Shown here: positions 37,296 to 45,699 of the stretch, in pieces
Layout: the number at the start of each line of letters is the position of its first letter
How positions within the stretch are numbered: the stretch's first letter is position 1
Source of the DNA: Flavobacteriaceae bacterium
Lineage (GTDB): Bacteria; Bacteroidota; Bacteroidia; Flavobacteriales; Flavobacteriaceae
Length of the DNA: 64,000 bases
Direction of reading: 5' to 3'
Assembly: GCA_013001285.1 (NCBI GenBank)
Contig: JABDMU010000044.1
Location: 142,292 to 206,291, forward strand
Notes under the pieces: model-generated
The model's database searches: none
Told to the model about the DNA's origin: nothing
The model's input: only the letters and a program-made list of their open reading frames with translations
Made by a program: the position numbers and the translations under genes

Positions 37296-37739
37296 ATGCT
37301 AAATATAAAAGTCAAGAATTATAATGAACTCACTTTAGATGAGCTTCATGATATATTTCAATTACGAAGTGAGGTTTTTGTAGTTGAACAAGATTGTGTG
37401 TATCAAGATATAGATGGAAAAGACAGAAAAGCCCTTCATATAATGGGTTTTAAAGACAACAACCTCATTGCCTACACTAGAGCATTTCAACCAAACGATT
37501 ATTTTGAAATGGCGAGTATAGGTCGGGTGGTAGTGTCTGCTTCAGAGCGCGATCATAAATATGGTTATGACATTATGAAAGCTTCAATTAAAGCTATAGA
37601 AGATAGATTTCGAGTGAAAATCATAAAAGTTTCAGCTCAGACCTATCTTAAGCGTTTTTACAATAATTTAGGATTTAAAGAAGTAGGAGAGGGGTATCTA
37701 GAAGATGGTATTCCACATATAGGGATGATAAGAAATTAG
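37296..37739 (+). CDS. GNAT family N-acetyltransferase (ElaA-like)
   Basis: This 147-residue protein starts at the ATG at 37296 (MLNIKVKNYNELT), 2 bases after the CDF stop; an upstream in-frame ATG inside the CDF gene is unlikely. FQLRSEVFVVEQDCVYQDID and IGRVVVSASERDHKYGYDIM contain the acetyl-CoA binding region, and the layout matches ElaA-type GNAT proteins. Substrate unknown. Third gene of the rpiB operon; the stop overlaps the convergent OmpA-like gene. Confidence 0.85.
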   Translation: MLNIKVKNYNELTLDELHDIFQLRSEVFVVEQDCVYQDIDGKDRKALHIMGFKDNNLIAYTRAFQPNDYFEMASIGRVVVSASERDHKYGYDIMKASIKAIEDRFRVKIIKVSAQTYLKRFYNNLGFKEVGEGYLEDGIPHIGMIRN

Positions 37740-38566
37740 TTTTTATTAGCAACGTAGGTGATTTCAATTTCTACCCGCCTATCAAATTTTTTATCACCAC
37801 CCAGAGGATATTTACGCCTTAAGCCAACATATTTCATTCGTTTTTTATCAACGCCCTGCTTTAAAAGATAGGTGTAGATAAATTTTGCTCTGGCAACAGA
37901 AAGATTTCTTTTATTAGTTTTTCTATCTATAGCATCATAAGTATCATGTGTGCAACACACATGTCCTTGCACAGTAAAATAAATGTCCTTCCGATCGACC
38001 AATATTTTGGCAATTTCTTTTAGGGTAGGGATAGATTCAGGAACAATAGTACTAAATCCAGTCTTAAAATAAATGTTTTTTAGCCGCACCTTATCACCTA
38101 TATTTAGCTCTCCACTTAATATTTCCTGTGCCGTTGGAATCTCAATAGAATCTTTTCCTTTTGTCAATTGATTTGTAGTAACCAAAATTTCAACACGTCT
38201 GTTGATCTGACGAGTACTAAACACATCTTTTGGTTTTAATGAATCTAAAGCTACCTCACCTTTTCCATCTATTATTGTAATAAGATCATCGGAAAACTCA
38301 TGATCAGAAAAATGCCATTTTACACGTTTAGCACGCATTTTTGAAAGCCAAAGATTATATGCATCGGTACCGCGATCGTCGCAAAACCCAAAAATAGTGA
38401 TCTTATCTATGGCTACAGAATCTAATTTAGATATAAAATTATTGAACTTCTTTTCCTCTTCGAAAGAAACGGTGTATTTATCGGTGTCAAAATACACGTT
38501 ATGCGTAAATTCTTGAGCATAAGAACACGCAGACACAAAAAGAATAAAGTAGATTAGGCGTAACAT
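37736..38566 (-). CDS. Protein with two OmpA-like peptidoglycan-binding domains
   Basis: This 276-residue secreted protein has a signal peptide (cleaved near SYAQ, residue 17). Two OmpA-like domains follow: residues about 20-130 (VYFDTDKYTVS, FGFCDDRGTDAYNLWLSKMRAKRV, ending INRRVEILV) and about 155-275 (IYFKTGFSTIVP, VQGHVCCTHDT, RNLSVARAKFIY, ending FDRRVEIEI). Each has the NxxLSxxRA helix and the terminal NRRVEI/DRRVEI strand that contact peptidoglycan. No barrel is present. The double domain without any other module is uncommon. Confidence 0.82.
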   Translation of the reverse strand: MLRLIYFILFVSACSYAQEFTHNVYFDTDKYTVSFEEEKKFNNFISKLDSVAIDKITIFGFCDDRGTDAYNLWLSKMRAKRVKWHFSDHEFSDDLITIIDGKGEVALDSLKPKDVFSTRQINRRVEILVTTNQLTKGKDSIEIPTAQEILSGELNIGDKVRLKNIYFKTGFSTIVPESIPTLKEIAKILVDRKDIYFTVQGHVCCTHDTYDAIDRKTNKRNLSVARAKFIYTYLLKQGVDKKRMKYVGLRRKYPLGGDKKFDRRVEIEITYVANKN

Positions 38567-38629
38567 AGTTATATGTTATTCTGGCTTAAATATAAGTTTT
38601 ATTTTTTAAAAGTGTTAAAATAGCGTGGT

Positions 38630-40255
38630 TTATGGCTTAAGATATGAACCGTATTTGCCTGGATTTGAGAGTATTTCATTTGCTTTTGTGATCTCTTGAT
38701 TATTAGCAAGATAGAACTCATGAAGCCCTTCCCTATAAAAATAGCGCTTGATAATCTCATTCTCCAAAAGCGAGGTCAATTGCGCCTTATTAGCATCGAT
38801 TGCTCTGTTTTTATATGTGGTAAGATCATTGATCAATTGTGCATAACTCTTAGCTAATTCATCATCTAATCCTTCTTCATTCGCCACAAGCAAGGCCTTA
38901 TTAAGAGCCACTTCCGTTTTAGTTTCGAAATCAAACTTTTTTGAACTTAAAAAGGCTTTAAAATTATTAAAATCTGAATCATTGAAATCAAATGTTTTAA
39001 TATCATCTACTGAATTTTCATAGTAGAATTTAGTAGCATAATCAAAAATGTAATCATTAGCCAAAATAGCCTTAGTTATTGTTGATAGTTTAGCATCGGC
39101 AATATCGACATCAGGCTGCACGCCACCACCATCAAACACAGAACGCCCATTTTTGGTTTTGAACTCATTATAGTTCTTTTGGTCTACTCTTACTGCATTT
39201 CCTTTTTCGTCACGATTCCAGTAGTCTAGAGCCTGAATACAACGTCCAGATGGGGTATAGTATCTAGAAATAGTTACTTTCAATTGCGTACCATATGTTA
39301 ATTGCTTTGGCCGTTGTACCAATCCTTTTCCAAAACTACGCGTCCCTAAGATCACCGCTCTATCAAGATCTTGCAATGAACCCGAAACAATCTCACTTGC
39401 TGATGCACTTCCACCATCGATCAAAACGACTATTGGTATTTCAGTATCGATAGGATTTTTTTGTGTGACATAGGTTCTATTGTACTTCTCCACTTTCGAC
39501 TTGGTGGTTACGACCAATTGATCTTTTGGCACAAAGAAATTCACTATAGCAATAGCCTCACGCAATAAGCCTCCAGGATTACCTCTAAGATCAAGAATCA
39601 ACCTTTCTGCACCATCCGCCTTTAATTCTTTTAATGCGTTTGAAGTCTCAAGGGATGCTGTTGCCGTAAATTTGGATAAAGCAATGTATCCTGTCTTATC
39701 ATCAACCATTTCATATAAAGGCACAGCCTTAACTTCGACCTCTTGTCTTGTAATTTCGGCATTATAGGTTTTCCCCTGTCTTACATAGGTTACTTTTACA
39801 GTAGACCCAGGAGATCCCCTTAAGAGATCACCTGCATTTTCTTTAAAATCAGCAACCACAAAATCTTCTATTTTTATGATTTCATCTCCAGCCTTTAATC
39901 CAGCCTCATCAGCAGGATAATCTTTATAGGGTTCAATAATGACCAACTTATCCTTTAAAGTTTTAACACTCGCACCAATTCCTGTAAAATCTCCTGTATT
40001 GTTAATGCGAGCCGACTCAATATCCTGCTCATTCATGAATACGGTATACGGATCTAAGTCGTTCAACATGTTCTTAATTGCCGTATCCATAAGATCGCCG
40101 GGGTTGGTCTCATCGACATAATTCATATTGATCTCCTTAAAAAGTGTCGTAAAGATTTCAATCTGCTTGGCGATTTCAAAAAAATCATTTTTAAACGCGG
40201 TACCCGTAAAGAGTATGGTTAATGCCAATATTGGAATTAGGATTTTCTTTTTCAT
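38630..40255 (-). CDS. S41 family C-terminal processing peptidase
   Basis: This 541-residue protein has an N-terminal signal or anchor (residues 4-20), a PDZ domain (about 90-170: GDFTGIGASV, DEAGLKAGDEIIKIED) and the S41 catalytic domain with the SASASE block (283-288, serine nucleophile) and FGKG (catalytic Lys310). A 150-residue C-terminal helical part follows. CtpA-type proteases trim or degrade periplasmic proteins. It lies 13 bases after rnpA and is probably co-transcribed with it. Confidence 0.93.
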   Translation of the reverse strand: MKKKILIPILALTILFTGTAFKNDFFEIAKQIEIFTTLFKEINMNYVDETNPGDLMDTAIKNMLNDLDPYTVFMNEQDIESARINNTGDFTGIGASVKTLKDKLVIIEPYKDYPADEAGLKAGDEIIKIEDFVVADFKENAGDLLRGSPGSTVKVTYVRQGKTYNAEITRQEVEVKAVPLYEMVDDKTGYIALSKFTATASLETSNALKELKADGAERLILDLRGNPGGLLREAIAIVNFFVPKDQLVVTTKSKVEKYNRTYVTQKNPIDTEIPIVVLIDGGSASASEIVSGSLQDLDRAVILGTRSFGKGLVQRPKQLTYGTQLKVTISRYYTPSGRCIQALDYWNRDEKGNAVRVDQKNYNEFKTKNGRSVFDGGGVQPDVDIADAKLSTITKAILANDYIFDYATKFYYENSVDDIKTFDFNDSDFNNFKAFLSSKKFDFETKTEVALNKALLVANEEGLDDELAKSYAQLINDLTTYKNRAIDANKAQLTSLLENEIIKRYFYREGLHEFYLANNQEITKANEILSNPGKYGSYLKP

Positions 40256-40268
40256 ATCAGTTCTTTTT

Positions 40269-40643
40269 TCATTGAGGGTTTTTGTCTGAAAATTTTTTCA
40301 ACAACAAAAGCATTGCCTTTTCAACTTGTGAAAATGAAGGCATATCATTTCCAATGTACAAAATCATCAACGCATAATGTGTTGTTATGTTGTTAAAAAA
40401 CGCGTTTTTATGAAGTCGATACGCCTCACGTAAAAGCCGCTTAATTCGGTTGCGATCGACTGCTTTTTTAAAATGCTTCTTGCTTACAGAAACACCTGTT
40501 TTAACCGGGAAATTGTCTTCATTTGTAGTTGACATATATACCAAACGTAAAGGAAAGGACGAAATTGAACTGCCTTCAGCAAACAATTGTTCAATTTGTT
40601 TCTTACTTTTTAGCTTTTCTTTAGTGGTGTATGATGCCTTCAT
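40269..40643 (-). CDS. rnpA: Ribonuclease P protein component
   Basis: This 124-residue basic protein carries the family signature KKAVDRNRIKRLLREAYRL (RNR motif, about residues 67-85) and VSKKHFKKAVDRN. It assists the RNase P RNA in cutting tRNA precursors. The usual partner rpmH is not next to it; the ctp-type gene follows instead, an arrangement I have seen as typical of flavobacteria. rnpA commonly lies near the origin. A candidate -7 element TATTTTTG is at 40658-40651. Confidence 0.94.
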   Translation of the reverse strand: MKASYTTKEKLKSKKQIEQLFAEGSSISSFPLRLVYMSTTNEDNFPVKTGVSVSKKHFKKAVDRNRIKRLLREAYRLHKNAFFNNITTHYALMILYIGNDMPSFSQVEKAMLLLLKKFSDKNPQ

Positions 40644-40749
40644 GATTGTACAAAAATAGAAATTACACCAAATAGCGCATGATAAATATCATTTTTTAGC
40701 TGAGAGGGTCTCATTAACTTGAAATTCGTTAAATCGACATACTTTTAAT

Positions 40750-42600
40750 ATGGGAGTACTCAAAGTTATTAAGTTAAGCGGAAAAAAGGATAAAGCCGAT
40801 TATATTCACCAATTAATTAAGGATATTGAAGCGCTGGACAAAATGATCAAGGATGGTTTGGTTGAAAAATCTCCGATTAGAATTGGCGCTGAACAAGAAT
40901 TTTGTTTGGTAAATGACAAATTCAACCCAAGCCATAATTCATTGGACGTATTAAAAACCATTGACGACGATCATTTTACTACCGAAATAGGAAACTTCAA
41001 TTTGGAGATCAATTTAGATCCATTTGAATTAACAGGTGATTGTTTTTCAAAACTGGCTGATCAGTTAAAATCATTACTTAAAAAGGCTAAAGAAGCTGCT
41101 TCTAAACACGATTCAAAAGTTTTATTAACAGGAATCTTACCAACGCTTTCCTTAAATCACATTAACATTGATAATATGACAAAAGTTGAGCGCTATTTTG
41201 TGCTTAATGATGCCATCAGGGAATCAAGAAAAGATAATTTTGAGATACATATAAAAGGCGTTGACGAACTCAATTTATTACACGATTCCGTCATGCTGGA
41301 AGGGTGTAACACTAGTTTTCAAATGCACCTTCAAATTAATCCTGACGAATTTGTAGACAGCTATAACTGGGCCCAGGCCATTTCTGGTCCAATTCTTAGC
41401 ATTTGTACAAATTCTCCCATTATATTTGGAAAAGAATTGTGGAGTGAATCCAGAATTGCCTTGTTCACTCAAAGTGTAGATACGCGCGCGAATTCATTTC
41501 TATTAAATGAAAAGCAATCACGCGTGAGCTTTGGTAGCGAATGGACTTCAGGCTCTGTAACAGATATTTTTAAAGACAATATATCCAGATTCCGAAGCTT
41601 GGTAACCTCTGAATTTATTAAAGATAGTGTTGAAATGCTTGAACAAGGTGTCATCCCTAAATTACGAGCACTTAACCTGCACAACGGAACTGTTTACAGA
41701 TGGAATCGCGCTTGCTATGGTGTTGGAAATGGAAAGCCACATTTGCGCATTGAAAATAGATACATTCCATCAGGACCAACCGTTGTAGATGAAATTGCAA
41801 ATATGATGTTCTGGGTGGGCGTTATGATTGGAAAGCCTAAAAAATTTGATAATATTAGCGAGAAAATGGATTTTAAAGACGCCAAGGCTAATTTCTTTAA
41901 TGCAGCGAGATACGGTATGGCAACACAATTTTATTGGGATGGCTCGTTTATACCAAGTCATCAATTAATTCTGGATCAATTATTACCAATGGCATACAAA
42001 GGGTTGTACAGCGCAGGAGTTTCGCCTAAGGATGCAGAACATTATCTTACCATAATTGAGAACCGAGTGAAATCGCATTCTGGTTCGCAATGGATGACTT
42101 CTAGTTATAGAAACCTAAAAACTCTTCAAAAACGCTATGAAGCTCTAGAATCACTCACTGCAAAATTATACGAGAAACAAGAGAAAGGTTATCCGGTGTC
42201 ATCATGGCGAATTCTAGAGGAACAAACGTCTAACATTCCATTGGAAGACCGACTTGTTAAACATCATATGAGTTCAGAGATTTTTTCGGTTGATGAGAGA
42301 GATAGTCTTGAGTTAGTGATCAAAATAATGGAGTGGAAAAATATTCATCACATGCCGGTTATTAATGTGAAAAAGAAATTGATTGGCCTTTTGTCGTGGG
42401 AAGATGTAAAAAACTTCACCCCAAATGATCCCCAGGTTCAAAAAGCAGTAAGCACAGTTATGACTAAAGAAGTCATAACAATTTCTGAAAACGATAAATT
42501 AGATAAAGCAAAAGCCATGATGAAAAAACACAATATTGATTCTCTTCCTGTAGTTAAGAATGAGAAACTCATTGGAATTATCACCTCAAAAGACATGTAA
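40750..42600 (+). CDS. GCS2-like carboxylate-amine ligase fused to a CBS domain pair
   Basis: This 616-residue protein begins with a glutamate-cysteine ligase family 2-like (glutamine synthetase fold) domain, residues about 20-460: IGAEQEF (45-51) and IGNFNLEINLDPF (80-92) supply the expected metal-binding Glu residues, and GKPHLRIENRYIPSGPTVVDE is also family-typical. Residues about 499-616 form two CBS repeats (MSSEIFSVDERDS..., MTKEVITISENDK...) that usually bind adenosyl nucleotides. It would join an amine to a carboxylate under energy-state control. An AstE-like hydrolase starts 3 bases later. It is probably not simple glutathione synthesis; substrate unknown. Confidence 0.8.
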   Translation: MGVLKVIKLSGKKDKADYIHQLIKDIEALDKMIKDGLVEKSPIRIGAEQEFCLVNDKFNPSHNSLDVLKTIDDDHFTTEIGNFNLEINLDPFELTGDCFSKLADQLKSLLKKAKEAASKHDSKVLLTGILPTLSLNHINIDNMTKVERYFVLNDAIRESRKDNFEIHIKGVDELNLLHDSVMLEGCNTSFQMHLQINPDEFVDSYNWAQAISGPILSICTNSPIIFGKELWSESRIALFTQSVDTRANSFLLNEKQSRVSFGSEWTSGSVTDIFKDNISRFRSLVTSEFIKDSVEMLEQGVIPKLRALNLHNGTVYRWNRACYGVGNGKPHLRIENRYIPSGPTVVDEIANMMFWVGVMIGKPKKFDNISEKMDFKDAKANFFNAARYGMATQFYWDGSFIPSHQLILDQLLPMAYKGLYSAGVSPKDAEHYLTIIENRVKSHSGSQWMTSSYRNLKTLQKRYEALESLTAKLYEKQEKGYPVSSWRILEEQTSNIPLEDRLVKHHMSSEIFSVDERDSLELVIKIMEWKNIHHMPVINVKKKLIGLLSWEDVKNFTPNDPQVQKAVSTVMTKEVITISENDKLDKAKAMMKKHNIDSLPVVKNEKLIGIITSKDM

Positions 42601-42603
42601 TCA

Positions 42604-43815
42604 ATGGTAGATGTGAAAAGTAAAGCCCTAAATCAAACAATCTCCGTAGACCGCATTATTTGGAAAATAAACTCCAAAATCACTGGACCTACAGTGATTT
42701 TTATTGGCGGGATGCATGGAAATGAAACGGCAGGCGTGTTTGCACTGAAGCACGTTTATAAGAATATTCAGAAAGACAAGGTTAAAGGAAACATCTATGC
42801 CATTTCAGGAAATTTATCGGCCTTAAAACAAAATCAGCGCTTCATACATTCCGACCTTAATAGGATGTGGACTTATGAATTATTAAAAAATCTTGAAACG
42901 AAGACTTCATTAAGTGCGGAGGAAGAGGAGCAAGTTGTTCTTTATGAATTGCTGAAAAACATAATTAACGATCATAGTGGACCTTTTTATTTTATTGATC
43001 TGCATACAACATCAAGCCAATCCCTTCCTTTTATAACCATAAATGATGCACTGATCAACCGTAACTTTTCTAGGCAATTTCCAGTTCCAATAGTTTTAGG
43101 AATTGAGGAATATTTAGAAGGACCGCTCTTGAGCTATATCAATACACTTGGCTATGTTTGCTTGGGATTTGAATCTGGGCAACATGATGATATAAATGCC
43201 GTAACTAATGGCATTTCGTTTGTCAATCTTGCCTTAGTTGCAACGGCATCAATAGACAAAAACGATATAGATGATCTGCTTTCACATTACCAGCAGTTAA
43301 ATCAGAATACAAAACATCTTGATGAAGTGTTTGAGGTGACTCATCTTTATAGAATATATAATGGCGAAGACTTTAAAATGAGGCCTAATTTTTCAAGTTT
43401 TCAAAAAATTAAAAAAGGCACCATACTTGCAGAAAGCGACGGGAGAGATGTAGCCGCTCCTGATTCGGCAAGATTATTTATGCCCTTATATCAAAATCGC
43501 GGAAAAGAAGGCTTTTTTATTATAAAGCGCATCGCTCCTTTTTTTATGGGTCTTTCTTCTTTACTGAGACGCTGGCGCTTAGATAATTTACTTGTCTTGT
43601 TCCCCGGCATATCATGGGACGACAAGGAAAAGGGTGTCCTTAAGGTAAATCTGAAGATCACTAGATTTTTTGCCAAGCAACTTTTTCACTTATTTGGTTA
43701 TCGAAACAAACAGGTTGACAGCACGCATTTGCGATTATATAACAGAGAACGTGTATCTAAAATAGACAGCTACAAAGAATTACCCTGGTTCAAAGGGAGA
43801 ATAAGTATGAACTAA
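42604..43815 (+). CDS. Succinylglutamate desuccinylase/aspartoacylase-like zinc hydrolase
   Basis: This 403-residue protein has the M14-type zinc site of the AstE/ASPA family: GGMHGNETAG with His38 and Glu41, SDLNRMW (substrate Arg region, 84-89), and DLHTTSS with the third ligand His133; GFESGQHDD (189-196) holds the probable catalytic Glu190. These enzymes cleave N-acyl amino acids. The last 150 residues (from about 255) are an extra region of mixed beta and basic sequence. It follows the GCS2-CBS gene by 3 bases, so the pair probably make and break the same amide-type compound. Confidence 0.82.
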   Translation: MVDVKSKALNQTISVDRIIWKINSKITGPTVIFIGGMHGNETAGVFALKHVYKNIQKDKVKGNIYAISGNLSALKQNQRFIHSDLNRMWTYELLKNLETKTSLSAEEEEQVVLYELLKNIINDHSGPFYFIDLHTTSSQSLPFITINDALINRNFSRQFPVPIVLGIEEYLEGPLLSYINTLGYVCLGFESGQHDDINAVTNGISFVNLALVATASIDKNDIDDLLSHYQQLNQNTKHLDEVFEVTHLYRIYNGEDFKMRPNFSSFQKIKKGTILAESDGRDVAAPDSARLFMPLYQNRGKEGFFIIKRIAPFFMGLSSLLRRWRLDNLLVLFPGISWDDKEKGVLKVNLKITRFFAKQLFHLFGYRNKQVDSTHLRLYNRERVSKIDSYKELPWFKGRISMN

Positions 43816-43820
43816 AAGTC

Positions 43821-45695
43821 TTAGTCTTTTTCGTTTGTTTCACGATCAATTGTTAATGTGTTGTTCACTCTATTGATATCGGCCATAAACTCATTCGGAT
43901 CAATTGAAACCGATACTACTTCACCTTTGGAATCGTCAATTTCAAAACTATATGTCGGATATGCCCAGGGCCAATCTTTGAGTATAATTACATCATCATC
44001 TGTTGGTTTTTCACCACGCATCATTTGTAGAGGAATGTAAAATAATTCTTTTGAACCATCAATATAAGTCACTTCAATATCCAGAGGCATTGGCATCAAA
44101 CCAATTCGTTCTAAATTTAAAGTTGTTACTTTTTCTTCGGCAACTATTTTTGAAACACCATAGTCTATCGTATTTGTAGTTCGTGTCCAATCTGTTAAAT
44201 ACCAATCAAGCTCTAATCCAGATACCTTCTCTGCAACGCGTATAAAATCGTTCGGAGTTGGGTGTTTGAATGCCCAGTCTTGAAAATATTTTTTCAGAGT
44301 TTTCTCAAGATTTTCTTCCCCAATCACATAACCCAGTTGAGCTAAAAACACGGCACCTTTACTATAGGCTGCGGTACTATAAAGAATGTTCAGCGTATAT
44401 CTGTCGGCATGAGTAGTCTGAGGCTGCTCTATGCCAGACAAAGCCAGATTAGTATAAGCTCTATATAATTGCTCAAATGGATTGGATTTGTTGCGATTCA
44501 TAATGGTGTTCAGCGCAAGGCTCTCAATATAACTTGCGAACCCTTCATCCATCCACTCATGTTTTGCCTCGTTGTTTGCTAATAAAAACTGAAACCAAGT
44601 ATGTGCAAGTTCATGTGCAATAACTCCAGTTATCATACCATTATAAGTACCCTCACCCAGCATTAAAGTGCACATACCATATTCCATTCCGCCATCTCCT
44701 CCTTGAATTAATGAGTATTGCTTGTATGGATATTTCCCAACATATTCACTAAAGAACTGCATCAGCTCAACTGTTTTGGGCTGAATGTCCTTCCAGTTCT
44801 GAAGGTTTATTGAAGGCATTGTTTTTTTATAAAAGAAATGCAACGTTGGTCCATCAGGCACCTGCATTTTATCATGAATATATTCAGGGTCAGCCGCCCA
44901 TGTAAAATCATGAACCATTGGGGCCTTAAAATGCCAGGTCAATTTTTTTCCTTCAGGTCTTTTAACTACGCCAGTTTCATACCCATAGCCAATTTCGTTT
45001 GGGTTTTGAAGATAACCGGTCCCCCCCAGGATATAATTCCTATCAATACTAATTTTAACATCAAAATCACCCCAGACACCATGAAATTCTCGCCCGATAT
45101 AAGGGTCGGCATGCCAACCTTCGAAATCATATTCAGCCATTTTGGGATACCATTGCGCCATTGAGAAGACCACACCTTCTTGATTATTTCTACCAGAACG
45201 TCTGATCTGGACCGGCACTTGAGCGTCAAAATCCATTTCAAAAGTTGTTTTTTGACCAGGTAGAATAGGTTGATGCAGCTCAACTTCTAAAATAGTACCA
45301 ACGGTTTCAAAGTTTAATTTAGTACCGTTTTGTTTTAGTGAATTCACCTTAATAAACCCAATCTCATCAGGTTTTAGCTTACTGATGCGATCTCTCACTC
45401 GACGATCAGGGTCGGCAATGGTTCGTGACCGCACATCCATTTCACTTCCTGGCTGAAAGGCATTAAAATATAAATGATAAAAAACACGATCTAAAACATC
45501 AGGTGAATTGTTGGTATATACCAGTGTTTGCTGGCCTTTATATTGATAGTTTTTTACATCAACATCAATTTTCATTTTATAGTCAACATGTTGTTGCCAA
45601 TACCCAGGATTGCTTTGTGATTGCCCCAATACACTATTGGAAAACACAAACAGTGTGAGTAGGCATAAGTAGGTAATAAATTTGAAGCTATTCAT
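43821..45695 (-). CDS. M1 family metallopeptidase
   Basis: This 624-residue secreted protein has a signal peptide (cleavage near LGQ, residue 25) and the gluzincin site HELAHTW (361-367) with the third zinc ligand Glu384 in MDEGFASYIE. The exopeptidase GAMEN motif appears as GGMEYG (335-340). An N-terminal beta domain (30-260) precedes the catalytic part. It would trim peptides in the periplasm or outside the cell. It lies 4 bases after the S8 peptidase gene, making a two-protease operon. Confidence 0.93.
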   Translation of the reverse strand: MNSFKFITYLCLLTLFVFSNSVLGQSQSNPGYWQQHVDYKMKIDVDVKNYQYKGQQTLVYTNNSPDVLDRVFYHLYFNAFQPGSEMDVRSRTIADPDRRVRDRISKLKPDEIGFIKVNSLKQNGTKLNFETVGTILEVELHQPILPGQKTTFEMDFDAQVPVQIRRSGRNNQEGVVFSMAQWYPKMAEYDFEGWHADPYIGREFHGVWGDFDVKISIDRNYILGGTGYLQNPNEIGYGYETGVVKRPEGKKLTWHFKAPMVHDFTWAADPEYIHDKMQVPDGPTLHFFYKKTMPSINLQNWKDIQPKTVELMQFFSEYVGKYPYKQYSLIQGGDGGMEYGMCTLMLGEGTYNGMITGVIAHELAHTWFQFLLANNEAKHEWMDEGFASYIESLALNTIMNRNKSNPFEQLYRAYTNLALSGIEQPQTTHADRYTLNILYSTAAYSKGAVFLAQLGYVIGEENLEKTLKKYFQDWAFKHPTPNDFIRVAEKVSGLELDWYLTDWTRTTNTIDYGVSKIVAEEKVTTLNLERIGLMPMPLDIEVTYIDGSKELFYIPLQMMRGEKPTDDDVIILKDWPWAYPTYSFEIDDSKGEVVSVSIDPNEFMADINRVNNTLTIDRETNEKD

Positions 45696-45699
45696 AATA

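Noticed and set aside
40644..40749. CTGAGA in the rnpA/GCS2 gap, as in TPP riboswitches
   Set aside because: Only the short core is present, without the other conserved TPP elements, and neither neighbouring gene belongs to thiamine metabolism.
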